From assembly GCA_963777855.1 (NCBI GenBank), contig CAVZRW010000011.1:62001-126000 (forward strand): a stretch of DNA of 64,000 bases. The letters are read 5' to 3'. A program made the translations under genes and the position numbers. The DNA comes from Prado023 sp963777855. Lineage in GTDB: Bacteria > Actinomycetota > Actinomycetes > S36-B12 > CAIYMF01. The notes below the pieces were generated by a model. The model searched no databases and had not been told where the DNA came from. It was given only the letters and a program-made list of their open reading frames with translations. Below, in pieces: positions 37,479-44,918 of the stretch. The first letter of the stretch is position 1, and every line of letters begins with the position of its first letter.

Positions 37479-37683
37479 CTGTGCAGCCGGCTCAGGCGGG
37501 TGGGCGCGACAGGGGGCTCCGCACCCCTGCCGCGCCCGATCTTCGGGCCGGCCGGCTCATCCGTCGGGCAGTTCACGGGCCCTCGGTCCCGATCCCGCTT
37601 CCGGGGATGACCGCAGGCTCCAGCGGACTCGCGAGGGAACCGTGAGGAGGCCGGTCCGCTGAGCCGATGTCCGCCCACCAGCG

Positions 37684-39165
37684 CTACCCGGCGCCCGTCC
37701 GCGCGATCATCGTCTGGAGGCGACTGGAGAATGTGGGCCCAAGGCTCGCGGCGAAGGTGTTGGTGAGGTGGTTGGTGTCACGCCAGCGCAGGATGCCGTC
37801 CTCGACGGCGGGGCAGGTCTTCTGGCGGCAGATCAGGCCGTTGAGGTCCAGCACGTCCCCGGGCACCTTGGCGGTGGTCAGGGACCGTTGCTCCCACGAG
37901 CCCCCGGCGCTGGCTCTTGGTCGAGCGAAGTTGCACAGGTACGGCCTGGAAAGGTGGGCGGCCACGCACTGAGCCGGGTTGCCATCAGGCGGTCGCGGGG
38001 TGTCCCGGATCACCACCACCACGAAGCCGCGGGCCCGCAGGGCGGCAACGGTTCGGGCGAGCCCCGCACTCAGAGCGGCTCGGCTGGCCCCTCCGCTGAG
38101 CCGGTGCCCCTTCTTGTCCACTGCCAAGTAGTGGGCGTGCCAGCCTGAGAGCAGCACCACGGTGCCCCTCGGGAGAGCGGCCATGCGGGCCATCGTGTCA
38201 ACCTGCCAGCGCCCGCACTCTCGGTACGCGCGCCGCAGCGTGTAGGCCCACAGATCCACGCCGATCGGCACGCACGCCGCCTTGCCGAACACGATCAGCT
38301 CAGCGCCTGCTCGGCGAGAGGCCTGCTCCGCTGCGGGGAACCACTGGATGGCGTGCGAGTCACCGAGCAGGACGTACTTCTTCCCAGCCCCCACCTTCGC
38401 GTACCGACAATCCCGACTGACGACATCCTTGAAGGTCATCATGCATCCATCCAGATGGGCTTGCGTCAGGTCCTTGCTCGCACGTGCAGGGGTCGGTCGG
38501 ATGCCCATCTGGCGTAGCCGGACCGTCGCGGAGGTGGCACCGGTGTATCCGTAGGCGGCGTTCACCCTGACCCGGTAGGCGCCCTTGTTGAGGTAGAGCG
38601 TCCGGGTCTCCGCGGTCCCCCGGGTCCGGTAGGTGGTGGGCAGGGTGTACCAGGTGCCGTTGCTGCGCCGCCGCTGGACGCGGAACGGCCAGTAGTCGGA
38701 ACTCCTGTTCGGGTCGACGTCGACGAACAGCCGGGAAGCGTTGTCCACCGCTCGCACCGTCACCTTGACGGCCGACCGTCCGGATGCGGAGGTGGCCGCC
38801 GCGTTGCCGTCCCCGGGCGCGACATTCATCGAGGACACCCCGGCGTCCATCGTCAGGCTGCGAGCCGCGGCGCGGCCCTGGGTCCAGTAGGGCGTGAGCA
38901 GCGTCGACCGCGACCGCGACGCTGCGCGCGCCTGCACAGCCACGGCCGCCGTCACCGCCCCGGGGGCAACCACCGGCGTGGCAGTCGCCTCCTCCCGCAG
39001 GCCGGCGTCGAGAGCGCGAGACTCGTCGGTGTCCGAAGGTTCCACCATCGCGTACGTGATATCGACCCTGCCTCCCGGCGAGGCGACCGATTCGAGTGCT
39101 GCGACCAGCACTCCCGCCCCAACCGTACCCGCGAGCGCGACTGACCAACCCTTGCGACGCCTCAT
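37684..39165 (-). CDS. Secreted SGNH-type (acyltransferase/hydrolase) protein with module repeat
   Basis: 493 residues. Basic MRRRK and a hydrophobic helix make a signal or anchor sequence. Residues about 105-200 form a small beta-type module (VRAVDNASRLFVDVDPN, then FRVQRRRSNGTWYTLPT and VRVNAAYGYTGATSA). The C-terminal half is an SGNH domain: GDSH at 268-271 (nucleophile Ser) and DTNH at 463-466 (catalytic Asp/His). This domain normally sits behind acyltransferase-3 membrane domains that O-acetylate surface sugars; here it is free and secreted. GGAGG lies before ATG 39165. Sits next to a decayed relative. Confidence 0.83.
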   Translation of the reverse strand: MRRRKGWSVALAGTVGAGVLVAALESVASPGGRVDITYAMVEPSDTDESRALDAGLREEATATPVVAPGAVTAAVAVQARAASRSRSTLLTPYWTQGRAAARSLTMDAGVSSMNVAPGDGNAAATSASGRSAVKVTVRAVDNASRLFVDVDPNRSSDYWPFRVQRRRSNGTWYTLPTTYRTRGTAETRTLYLNKGAYRVRVNAAYGYTGATSATVRLRQMGIRPTPARASKDLTQAHLDGCMMTFKDVVSRDCRYAKVGAGKKYVLLGDSHAIQWFPAAEQASRRAGAELIVFGKAACVPIGVDLWAYTLRRAYRECGRWQVDTMARMAALPRGTVVLLSGWHAHYLAVDKKGHRLSGGASRAALSAGLARTVAALRARGFVVVVIRDTPRPPDGNPAQCVAAHLSRPYLCNFARPRASAGGSWEQRSLTTAKVPGDVLDLNGLICRQKTCPAVEDGILRWRDTNHLTNTFAASLGPTFSSRLQTMIARTGAG

Positions 39166-39327
39166 GGCCGGGCCTCCGAGACTCCCGGGCCGTCCCCGCC
39201 GCGCCACACGGTCGGGACCACCGGCCCACACCACCGGCCTACTCGACTGGCCCGGCCTCCGCCCAGAGGCCGAAGTCCCCAACCCGAGCCGGCACACCCG
39301 ACGGCCGCCACAGAGCACCCGGAGGCG

Positions 39328-39779
39328 TCAGCGCACCAGGCGGACCGCCTTGGACGTGGCGCCGGTGTAGCCGTACTTCGGGTTGACCTTGACCCGGTAC
39401 GTGCCCTTGCGGAGGCTGAGGGTGTTGGTCTCTTACGGGCCGAACGTCTTGTAGGGGTGGGCAGGGTCCACCAGGTGCCGTTGGGTCGCCGGTACTGGAC
39501 CCGGAACGTCCAGTACCCGGCAGCCTTGTTCGGGTCGACGTTGACGAACAGCCGGGAGGCGTTGTCGACTGCCCGCTCCGTGACCCGCACCGTGGGCCGG
39601 ACCAGCCGCACCGCTGCGGACGTGGCGCCCTGTAGCCGTACTTGGGTGCGACCTTCACCCGGAACACCCCCGCCCCCAACGTCAGGGTGCGGGTCTCTGC
39701 CATGCCCCGGGTCCGATACGTGGCCGGGAGTGTGGACCACGACCCCGACGCGGTGCGTTTCTGCACCCGGAACGTACCC
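39328..39779 (-). pseudogene. Decayed gene with the same beta module as the SGNH protein
   Basis: On the minus strand two module copies can be traced: FRVQKRTASGSWSTLPATYR ... VKVAPKYGYRA, and RAVDNASRLFVNVDPNKAAG ... FRVQYRRPNGTWWTLPT, ending KAVRLVR before a stop at 39328. They lie in different frames with at least two indels and one in-frame stop (TAA near 39433). They match the module in the neighbouring SGNH protein closely (RAVDNASRLFVxVDPN in both). No start, signal peptide or SGNH domain remains. A paralogue that has been lost, lying between the SGNH gene and the tRNAs. Confidence 0.72.
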
Positions 39780-39904
39780 CTGGTCACGAGGCACCGCTCC
39801 ACACCGGACGAGGGAATCAAGCTCCCGGGTGTGCCAACGGAGGCGACCACCCACGCAGTACTTGGTGAGGAGGCCGTGCTCGGCGTATCGGTGGAGACTC
39901 CTCG

Positions 39905-39933
39905 CGAGAACCCCCACCTGGTGGGGGTTCTCG
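39905..39933 (-). terminator. Terminator of the tRNA transcript
   Basis: A near-perfect hairpin, CGAGAACCCCCAC pairing with GTGGGGGTTCTCG, with a very short loop lies 5 nt past the tRNA-Val gene. It is followed on the transcript strand by CGAGG rather than T. A hairpin of the same design follows the other tRNA-Val at 43618-43646. Confidence 0.75.
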
Positions 39934-39937
39934 TTGG

Positions 39938-40010
39938 TGGGCGATACAGGAATCGAACCTGTGACCTCTTCCGTGTCAAGGAAGCGCGCTAGCCCCTGCG
40001 CCAATCGCCC
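39938..40010 (-). tRNA. tRNA-Val (GAC)
   Basis: 73 nt. Acceptor GGGCGAT/ATCGCCC, T-loop GGTTCGATTCC, anticodon loop TTGACAC with anticodon GAC between CTTCC and GGAAG. CCA not encoded; discriminator A. Last gene of a three-tRNA run, followed by a strong hairpin. Confidence 0.95.
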
Positions 40011-40028
40011 AACTGCATGGATCTTGCG

Positions 40029-40099
40029 AGGTGGCGACGGGATTTGAACCCGTGTACACGGCTTTGCAGGCCGTTGCCTCGCCTCTCGGCCACGCCACC
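40029..40099 (-). tRNA. tRNA-Cys (GCA)
   Basis: 71 nt. Acceptor GGTGGCG/CGCCACC, T-loop GGTTCAAATCC, anticodon loop CTGCAAA with GCA, discriminator T (U73, usual for tRNA-Cys). Lies 18 nt from tRNA-Val and 25 nt from tRNA-Gly. Confidence 0.95.
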
Positions 40100-40124
40100 G
40101 TGAGCCCTCTTCGGACCCCTTGCG

Positions 40125-40197
40125 AGCGGACGACGGGATTCGAACCCGCGACCCTCACCTTGGCAAGGTGATGCGCTACCAGCTGCGCTACGTCCGC
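40125..40197 (-). tRNA. tRNA-Gly (GCC)
   Basis: 73 nt. Acceptor GCGGACG/CGTCCGC, T-loop GGTTCGAATCC, anticodon loop TTGCCAA with GCC between CACC and GGTG arms. Discriminator T, usual for tRNA-Gly. First gene of the Gly-Cys-Val run. Confidence 0.95.
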
Positions 40198-40429
40198 ATG
40201 TGCCCTCGGGCACCTGCGAAACAATAGCCCATGCCCGGCGCCGCGGCCAAAACCGACGGTCCGCCGCCTGGCCGCACCGGGATCGGGCGAAACGGACGTC
40301 GCGCGCCCGTCGCCCCAGCGCAGTGGGCGGGCTCTCGCCTCCCCGCAGCACACCCTCCGAGGGTTCCCGACGGCTGTGCGACTGCTGTCGACCCGCACCC
40401 CAGCGCGCCCGCGGCCTACGCTTTCGCGC

Positions 40430-41467
40430 ATGCCCTGGACCGCCGCTGATCCCGTCGCGGTCCTCGGGAGCTGGGTCGCCGGCGACCTGTGCGAGGTCAG
40501 CCACGACCCGGCCGTGCTCGACGGCCAGGGCCGCTGGGCCGTGGCGATCACCTTCGAGGGGGTCGCCACCCTCGCGCGGTTCGCCACCTGGCAGCGCCGG
40601 GCCCCGGTCGCCGCCGAGATCGGCCCGTGGCATGCCCCGGACCCCGGGGCCTGGGCCACCTCGCTGTCGCAGGAGCAGTACGTGGCGGGCGTGCGGGCCG
40701 TGCGGGATCGGATCGCCCGGGGGGACGTGTACCAGGCCAACCTCTGCCGGGTCCTGCGCACGCCCATCGACGCCGCCAACGATGTGCTGGCGCTCCACGG
40801 GCTGCTGGCCCGCGGGAACCCCGCTCCGCATTCCGGAGCGCTGCGCCTGCCCACGCACGGGGTCCACATCGCCTGCGCCTCACCCGAGCTCTACCTGCGC
40901 CGCACCGGCCAGGTGATCGAGTCCCGGCCGATCAAGGGCACCGGCGTCGTGGCCGAGGACCTGCGTGCCAAGGACCAGGCCGAGAACGTGATGATCGTGG
41001 ACCTCGTGCGCAACGACCTGGGCCGGGTGTGCGCGACCGGGTCGGTGGACGTCCCCGGGCTGCTCGAGGTGGAGTCCCACCCGGGCCTGGTGCACCTGGT
41101 CTCCAGGGTGCGCGGGACGCTGCGTCCACGCGTCGGCTGGCTCGAGCTGCTGGCGGCCACCTTCCCGCCCGGCTCGGTGACGGGCGCCCCCAAGATCGCC
41201 GCCCTCGGGATCATCGACGAGCTGGAGGCCGGCCCCCGGGGGCCGTACTGCGGGGCGTTCGGGTGGGTCGATGCCGACACCGGCCGGGCCGAGCTGGCGG
41301 TGGCGATCCGCACCTTCTGGCGGGAGGACACCGCCGACGGGGCGAGTCTGGTGTTCGGCACCGGCGCGGGGATCACCTGGGGCAGCGACCCGCAGGCAGA
41401 ATGGCGCGAGACGCAGCTCAAGGCCGCGCGCCTGCTGCAGGTCGCCGGCGATCGGGAGGTTCCGTGA
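40430..41467 (+). CDS. pabB: Aminodeoxychorismate synthase component I (PabB-type chorismate-binding enzyme)
   Basis: 345 residues, only the chorismate-binding domain. Motifs QANLCRVLRTPI, IESRPIKGTG (the KGT/S loop), MIVDLVRNDLGRV and the C-terminal GSVTGAPKI with TGAGITWGSDP are those of PabB. It converts chorismate and ammonia to 4-amino-4-deoxychorismate on the way to p-aminobenzoate and folate; the glutaminase PabA is not in the window. TACGCT (40417-40422) ends 7 nt before ATG 40430: leaderless. The stop overlaps the pabC start (GTGA). Confidence 0.9.
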   Translation: MPWTAADPVAVLGSWVAGDLCEVSHDPAVLDGQGRWAVAITFEGVATLARFATWQRRAPVAAEIGPWHAPDPGAWATSLSQEQYVAGVRAVRDRIARGDVYQANLCRVLRTPIDAANDVLALHGLLARGNPAPHSGALRLPTHGVHIACASPELYLRRTGQVIESRPIKGTGVVAEDLRAKDQAENVMIVDLVRNDLGRVCATGSVDVPGLLEVESHPGLVHLVSRVRGTLRPRVGWLELLAATFPPGSVTGAPKIAALGIIDELEAGPRGPYCGAFGWVDADTGRAELAVAIRTFWREDTADGASLVFGTGAGITWGSDPQAEWRETQLKAARLLQVAGDREVP

Positions 41468-42333
41468 AGTACTGGGTGCAGCGTGCGCTTGTGGAGGCCG
41501 CCGAGGCCCGGGTCGACGTGCTCGACCACGGGTTCACCGTCGGCGACGGCGTCTTCGAGACCCTCAAGCCCGTGGTCGACGCCGATGGCCGCATCCGGCC
41601 CTTCGCTGCCGGCCGGCACTGCGCCCGTCTGCAGGCCTCGGCGCGCGGGCTCGGGCTCGCCGAGCCGGACCCCGGCGAGGTGCTCGCCGCGATGCAGGCC
41701 GTGTGCGACGCCAACCCGGAACTCGCCGGGGGCGGGCGCATCCGCGTGACCTACACCTCCGGCGCCGGCCCGCTGGGCTCGGAGCGTGTGGCCACCCCGG
41801 CCACGCTCGTGGTCACCGCCGCGACGGCTTCGCCCTGGCCCCCGGCGACGACGCTGGCCCTCTCGCCCTGGCCGCGCAACGAGCGCAGCCCGCTGGTGGG
41901 GCTGAAGTCGACCTCCTACGCCGAGAACGTGCTCGCGCTCTCGGCCGCCAAGGCGGTCGGCGCGGGGGAGGCGCTGCTGGCCAACCTCGCCGGCGACGTG
42001 TGCGAGGGCACGGGCTCGAACGTCTTCCTGGTCATGGCCGGGCGGATCACCACGCCACCGCTGAGCAGCGGCTGCCTGGCCGGGATCACCCGCGGGCTGG
42101 CGATCGAGTGGGCTCTGGGCGCCGGGCTGGAGGTCGACGAGGTCGCGGTCCCGATCGAGGCCGTGGTCGAGGCCGAGGAGCTCTTCGTCACCTCGTCGAC
42201 GCGCGACGTCCACCCCGTGGATCGGCTGCTCGACGCCGCCGGGGTCGCTGTGTGGGAGCGCGGACCGGGCCCACGGACGGCCGAGCTGGCCGCCCTGTTC
42301 GCCGCGCGCGCGGCCGAGGACTGGAACCCCTGA
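41464..42333 (+). CDS. pabC: Aminodeoxychorismate lyase (PabC)
   Basis: 289 residues, a fold-type IV PLP enzyme. FTVGDGVFETLK near the start, the PLP lysine in LKSTSYAENVLA, EGTGSNVFLV and the LSSGCLAGITRG stretch mark aminodeoxychorismate lyases and their branched-chain aminotransferase relatives. The adjoining pabB makes PabC the best reading: it releases p-aminobenzoate and pyruvate from aminodeoxychorismate. The GTG overlaps the pabB stop by 4 nt, so the pair is coupled. Confidence 0.9.
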   Translation: MKYWVQRALVEAAEARVDVLDHGFTVGDGVFETLKPVVDADGRIRPFAAGRHCARLQASARGLGLAEPDPGEVLAAMQAVCDANPELAGGGRIRVTYTSGAGPLGSERVATPATLVVTAATASPWPPATTLALSPWPRNERSPLVGLKSTSYAENVLALSAAKAVGAGEALLANLAGDVCEGTGSNVFLVMAGRITTPPLSSGCLAGITRGLAIEWALGAGLEVDEVAVPIEAVVEAEELFVTSSTRDVHPVDRLLDAAGVAVWERGPGPRTAELAALFAARAAEDWNP

Positions 42334-42351
42334 CGGGCCCCGGACATGGAA

Positions 42352-42384
42352 CTGCGCACCTGACCGGATGGGTCAGGTGCGCAG
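42352..42384. terminator. Bidirectional hairpin terminator
   Basis: A perfect 14-bp stem, CTGCGCACCTGACC (42352-42365) and GGTCAGGTGCGCAG (42371-42384), with a 5-nt loop. It lies between convergent pabC and the SsgA-like gene and can serve both strands. Confidence 0.8.
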
Positions 42385-42402
42385 CCTCGCTTTCGGGGTG
42401 GG

Positions 42403-42837
42403 TCAGACCTCGGTGAGGCCCTCGCCCAGGATCGCGTGGATCCAGCGGTCGACGTTGACCGCCTCGCTCTCGGCGCCCTCGGCCACGATGTCGAAGGTCC
42501 GGTCGAGGAAGGCCTCGACCACGACGCGGTCAGCCTCGAGGACTGCCTGCCCCGAGGGGGAGTGCAGGGCCAGCAGCAGCAGCGGCGTACGGCCGTGGTT
42601 CTCCGGCCAGATGACGACGTCGCCCTCACCGGTGGGGCTGCTCAGGCCCTCGACCAGCAGGTCGCGGGCGAACATCCACTCGATGTCGGCGGCACCGGTG
42701 CGGAAGGTGGCGCGCACCGCGTACGGTTCCTCGGCCCGGTACTCCAGCGAGCAGGGCACCTCGACCGTGCGGTCGGTGTCCACCACCATGCGCAGTGCCA
42801 ACTCGGCAGTGACTGCGGTGGGAAGGTTGCTCGGCAT
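42403..42837 (-). CDS. SsgA-like (SALP) sporulation/cell-division regulator
   Basis: 144 residues, the family length. The order ELALRMVVDTD, VPCSLEYRAEEPYAVRATF, VEWMFARDLL-like (IEWMFARDLLVEGL), GDVVIWPENH and FLDRTFDIV is characteristic of SsgA-like proteins. SsgB, the best studied one, recruits FtsZ to future septa in Streptomyces. The gene stands next to a TIGR02611-type membrane protein and tRNA-Val. GAGAGGTGA precedes the ATG. This is probably the SsgB-type single copy of the genome, but only one can be seen here. Confidence 0.92.
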   Translation of the reverse strand: MPSNLPTAVTAELALRMVVDTDRTVEVPCSLEYRAEEPYAVRATFRTGAADIEWMFARDLLVEGLSSPTGEGDVVIWPENHGRTPLLLLALHSPSGQAVLEADRVVVEAFLDRTFDIVAEGAESEAVNVDRWIHAILGEGLTEV

Positions 42838-42930
42838 CGGGAATCACCTCTCGGGCTCTGGGCCGGTGTCGGTATGACATCACGTTCGTACCCCCTCCCT
42901 GTGGCACGAAGCCCGGTTAGGGTGTGAGTC

Positions 42931-43479
42931 GTGTCACGTGGCGAGGTGGATCCGGGGGAGGATCGGACAACTCCGGACAATGCTGGCGCGCCGGTCGACG
43001 ACCCCGACGACGAGGGTCTGCGCCAGCAGTTGCGCGACGTGACCGGGACGGCCTTCCGCAAGGTCGAGGCCACCGCCCCGCCGAGCGTGAGCGCGCGCAT
43101 CCGGGCCTTCCGGGAACGGCTGCGCGCGCGGCGATCCCTGGACACCGCCTGGCGGATCGGGGTCTTCACCCTCGGGGTCACCCTGGTGGTCGCGGGGCTG
43201 ATCATGTTCGTGATCCCGGGCCCGGGGTTCGCCACCGTCATCCTCGGACTGGTGGTGCTGGGCTCGGAGTTCACCTGGGCCACCCGGGCGCTGGACCCCG
43301 TCAAGGGGGCTGCTCGGCGGGCCTCGGAGGCGGCGATGGACCCGCGGCGCCGTCGGCGCAACCTCGCGCTCGGGATCGCCCTCGGGGTGCTCGCCGGGCT
43401 CGTGGCCTGGTGGTACCTGGCCACCTACGGGTTCACCGTGGCCCCGGTCATGGACTGGTTCCGCGGGCTGTTCTCCTGA
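42931..43479 (+). CDS. TIGR02611-type membrane protein
   Basis: 182 residues. Acidic N-terminus, then a hydrophobic pair with the family pattern FTLGVTLVVAGLIMFVIPGP and ATVILGLVVLGSEFTWA, a basic cytoplasmic stretch (DPRRRRRN), and a last helix. Small actinobacterial membrane proteins of unknown role, commonly close to SsgB-like genes. Start GTG 42931: TAGGGT (42918-42923) ends 7 nt upstream, so leaderless. It is divergent from the SsgA-like gene. Confidence 0.85.
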   Translation: MSRGEVDPGEDRTTPDNAGAPVDDPDDEGLRQQLRDVTGTAFRKVEATAPPSVSARIRAFRERLRARRSLDTAWRIGVFTLGVTLVVAGLIMFVIPGPGFATVILGLVVLGSEFTWATRALDPVKGAARRASEAAMDPRRRRRNLALGIALGVLAGLVAWWYLATYGFTVAPVMDWFRGLFS

Positions 43480-43540
43480 GGCGGGCCCGCGGTCGCGATT
43501 TGGGCGACGGCGGGGGTCCCTTGCTAGGATGCCCGGGTCC

Positions 43541-43613
43541 GGGCGATTAGCTCAGCGGTTAGAGCGCTCGCTTCACACGCGAGAGGTCACAGGTTCGATC
43601 CCCGTATCGCCCA
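43541..43613 (+). tRNA. tRNA-Val (CAC)
   Basis: 73 nt. Acceptor GGGCGAT/ATCGCCC, anticodon loop TTCACAC with CAC, T-loop GGTTCGATCCC, discriminator A. TAGGAT at 43525-43530 is a good -10 box 10 nt upstream. Its body closely resembles the tRNA-Val (GAC) at 39938. Confidence 0.95.
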
Positions 43614-43617
43614 CGGA

Positions 43618-43646
43618 CGAGAAGCCCCACGATGTGGGGCTTCTCG
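43618..43646 (+). terminator. Terminator after tRNA-Val
   Basis: CGAGAAGCCCCAC (43618-43630) pairs perfectly with GTGGGGCTTCTCG (43634-43646), 13 bp with a 3-nt loop, starting 5 nt after the tRNA. Confidence 0.8.
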
Positions 43647-43661
43647 CGTGTCCGGGCCCGA

Positions 43662-44759
43662 TCAGGTCAGGGGAGGTCCCAGATCCTCCCGACCCGGATC
43701 GGCCCCCGGGGGCAGCTCGCGGGCCAGGGGCAGCTTCTTGGAGGCCGGCTTCTCCGGCGGCTTGGGCCGGGTGACGGCCGAGGCCGCCGAGGTCAGCGAC
43801 GGGCTCACCCCGGGGCTCACCGTGGGGGAGGAGACCGACACCGGCGCGTCCGGCGGCTTGGGGACCCTGCTGGCGGTGATCATGCCCAGGGCCAGGGCGG
43901 CGACGGTCACCCCGCGCAGCAGGGCCACGGGGGCGGTGCCCAGCCGGATCCGGTCGACGATCAGCAGCAGGGGCAGTGATGTCTCGCTGAGCAGGCGCAG
44001 GGGCACCTCGCCCACCTGGCCCGGCTCGAGGGCTGCCCGGCTGGCGCGGCGGCGCTGCACCGGCCGGCCGAGGTCCACGTCCCCGAGATCGTCGACCACG
44101 AGGTCGTAGTCACGGTGGCGCAGCTGGTCGCCGACCACCGACCACAGGTCATCGACGCAGGTGACGCTGATCAGCTCCAGGGGCAGGCCCGAGGAGCGCA
44201 TCCGCTGCACCGCACCCGCGAAGAGCTCGCGCTCATGCCCGACGCGCAGCAGGTCGACCTCGTCGTCGGGCAGGGCCTGGTCGTCGGCGCCGACCACGAT
44301 GACGTCCAGGGCCGCCCCGGCCGTCACGGCGACGGCCACGGCGGCGTTGGCACCGAGGCCCGAGATGGATCCGGTGCGCTGGTCGACGATGGCCAGGATG
44401 CGGCGGAACGCAGCGGGCTCACTGCCGGTGAGGAAGACCGCGAACCCCGGCAGGTCGGCGTCGGTGTGCGGGGCGGCCGCCTGCAGGAGCTCGGTGAGCA
44501 GCTCGCGCGGCGGCGCCAGGTCGCGGCGCAGGCCGACGAAGCCGATCCGGTGCTCGGCAGCACAGCGCAGGGCCTCGACGACCGAGGGCTGCGATCCGGT
44601 GCTCTCGACCACCTCGCCGTCGAACTGGAGGGTGTCGGCGGTCTCCCACCCGGCGAGGATGGCCGTCGCGCTCGCGTAGCGCTCGGCGATGCTCAACGGA
44701 CCCCGGCAGGTCGGGTGGCCGTCGAGGACCACGAGCATGTCGGGAGTCGCTGCGGGCAT
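43662..44759 (-). CDS. Usp-like domain protein with one membrane helix and Pro-rich tail
   Basis: 365 residues. The first 270 residues look like an alpha/beta nucleotide-binding fold of the Usp type, perhaps two half-domains (DMLVVLDGHPTCRGPLSIAE and FRRILAIVDQRTGSI). One clear membrane helix, PVALLRGVTVAALALGMITA, follows at about 300-320. The tail (Pro/Ser/Lys-rich) would then lie outside the membrane. I know no named family with this order. GAGAGGAGGTGG gives a strong ribosome site before ATG 44759. Confidence 0.75.
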   Translation of the reverse strand: MPAATPDMLVVLDGHPTCRGPLSIAERYASATAILAGWETADTLQFDGEVVESTGSQPSVVEALRCAAEHRIGFVGLRRDLAPPRELLTELLQAAAPHTDADLPGFAVFLTGSEPAAFRRILAIVDQRTGSISGLGANAAVAVAVTAGAALDVIVVGADDQALPDDEVDLLRVGHERELFAGAVQRMRSSGLPLELISVTCVDDLWSVVGDQLRHRDYDLVVDDLGDVDLGRPVQRRRASRAALEPGQVGEVPLRLLSETSLPLLLIVDRIRLGTAPVALLRGVTVAALALGMITASRVPKPPDAPVSVSSPTVSPGVSPSLTSAASAVTRPKPPEKPASKKLPLARELPPGADPGREDLGPPLT

Positions 44760-44918
44760 GGCGCCCACCTCCTCTCCGGGTCCCACCGATGACGGGAGGG
44801 TAGGTCCTGATCGGCCAGGGTGGAAGTTGGCGAGGTCGCAACCAGCCACACGCGGCGCCGGTGCGCCGCGGCGGGGCTCCTGCCACCATGGCCGGGTGCC
44901 CCGAGCGAGGTCCGGCTG

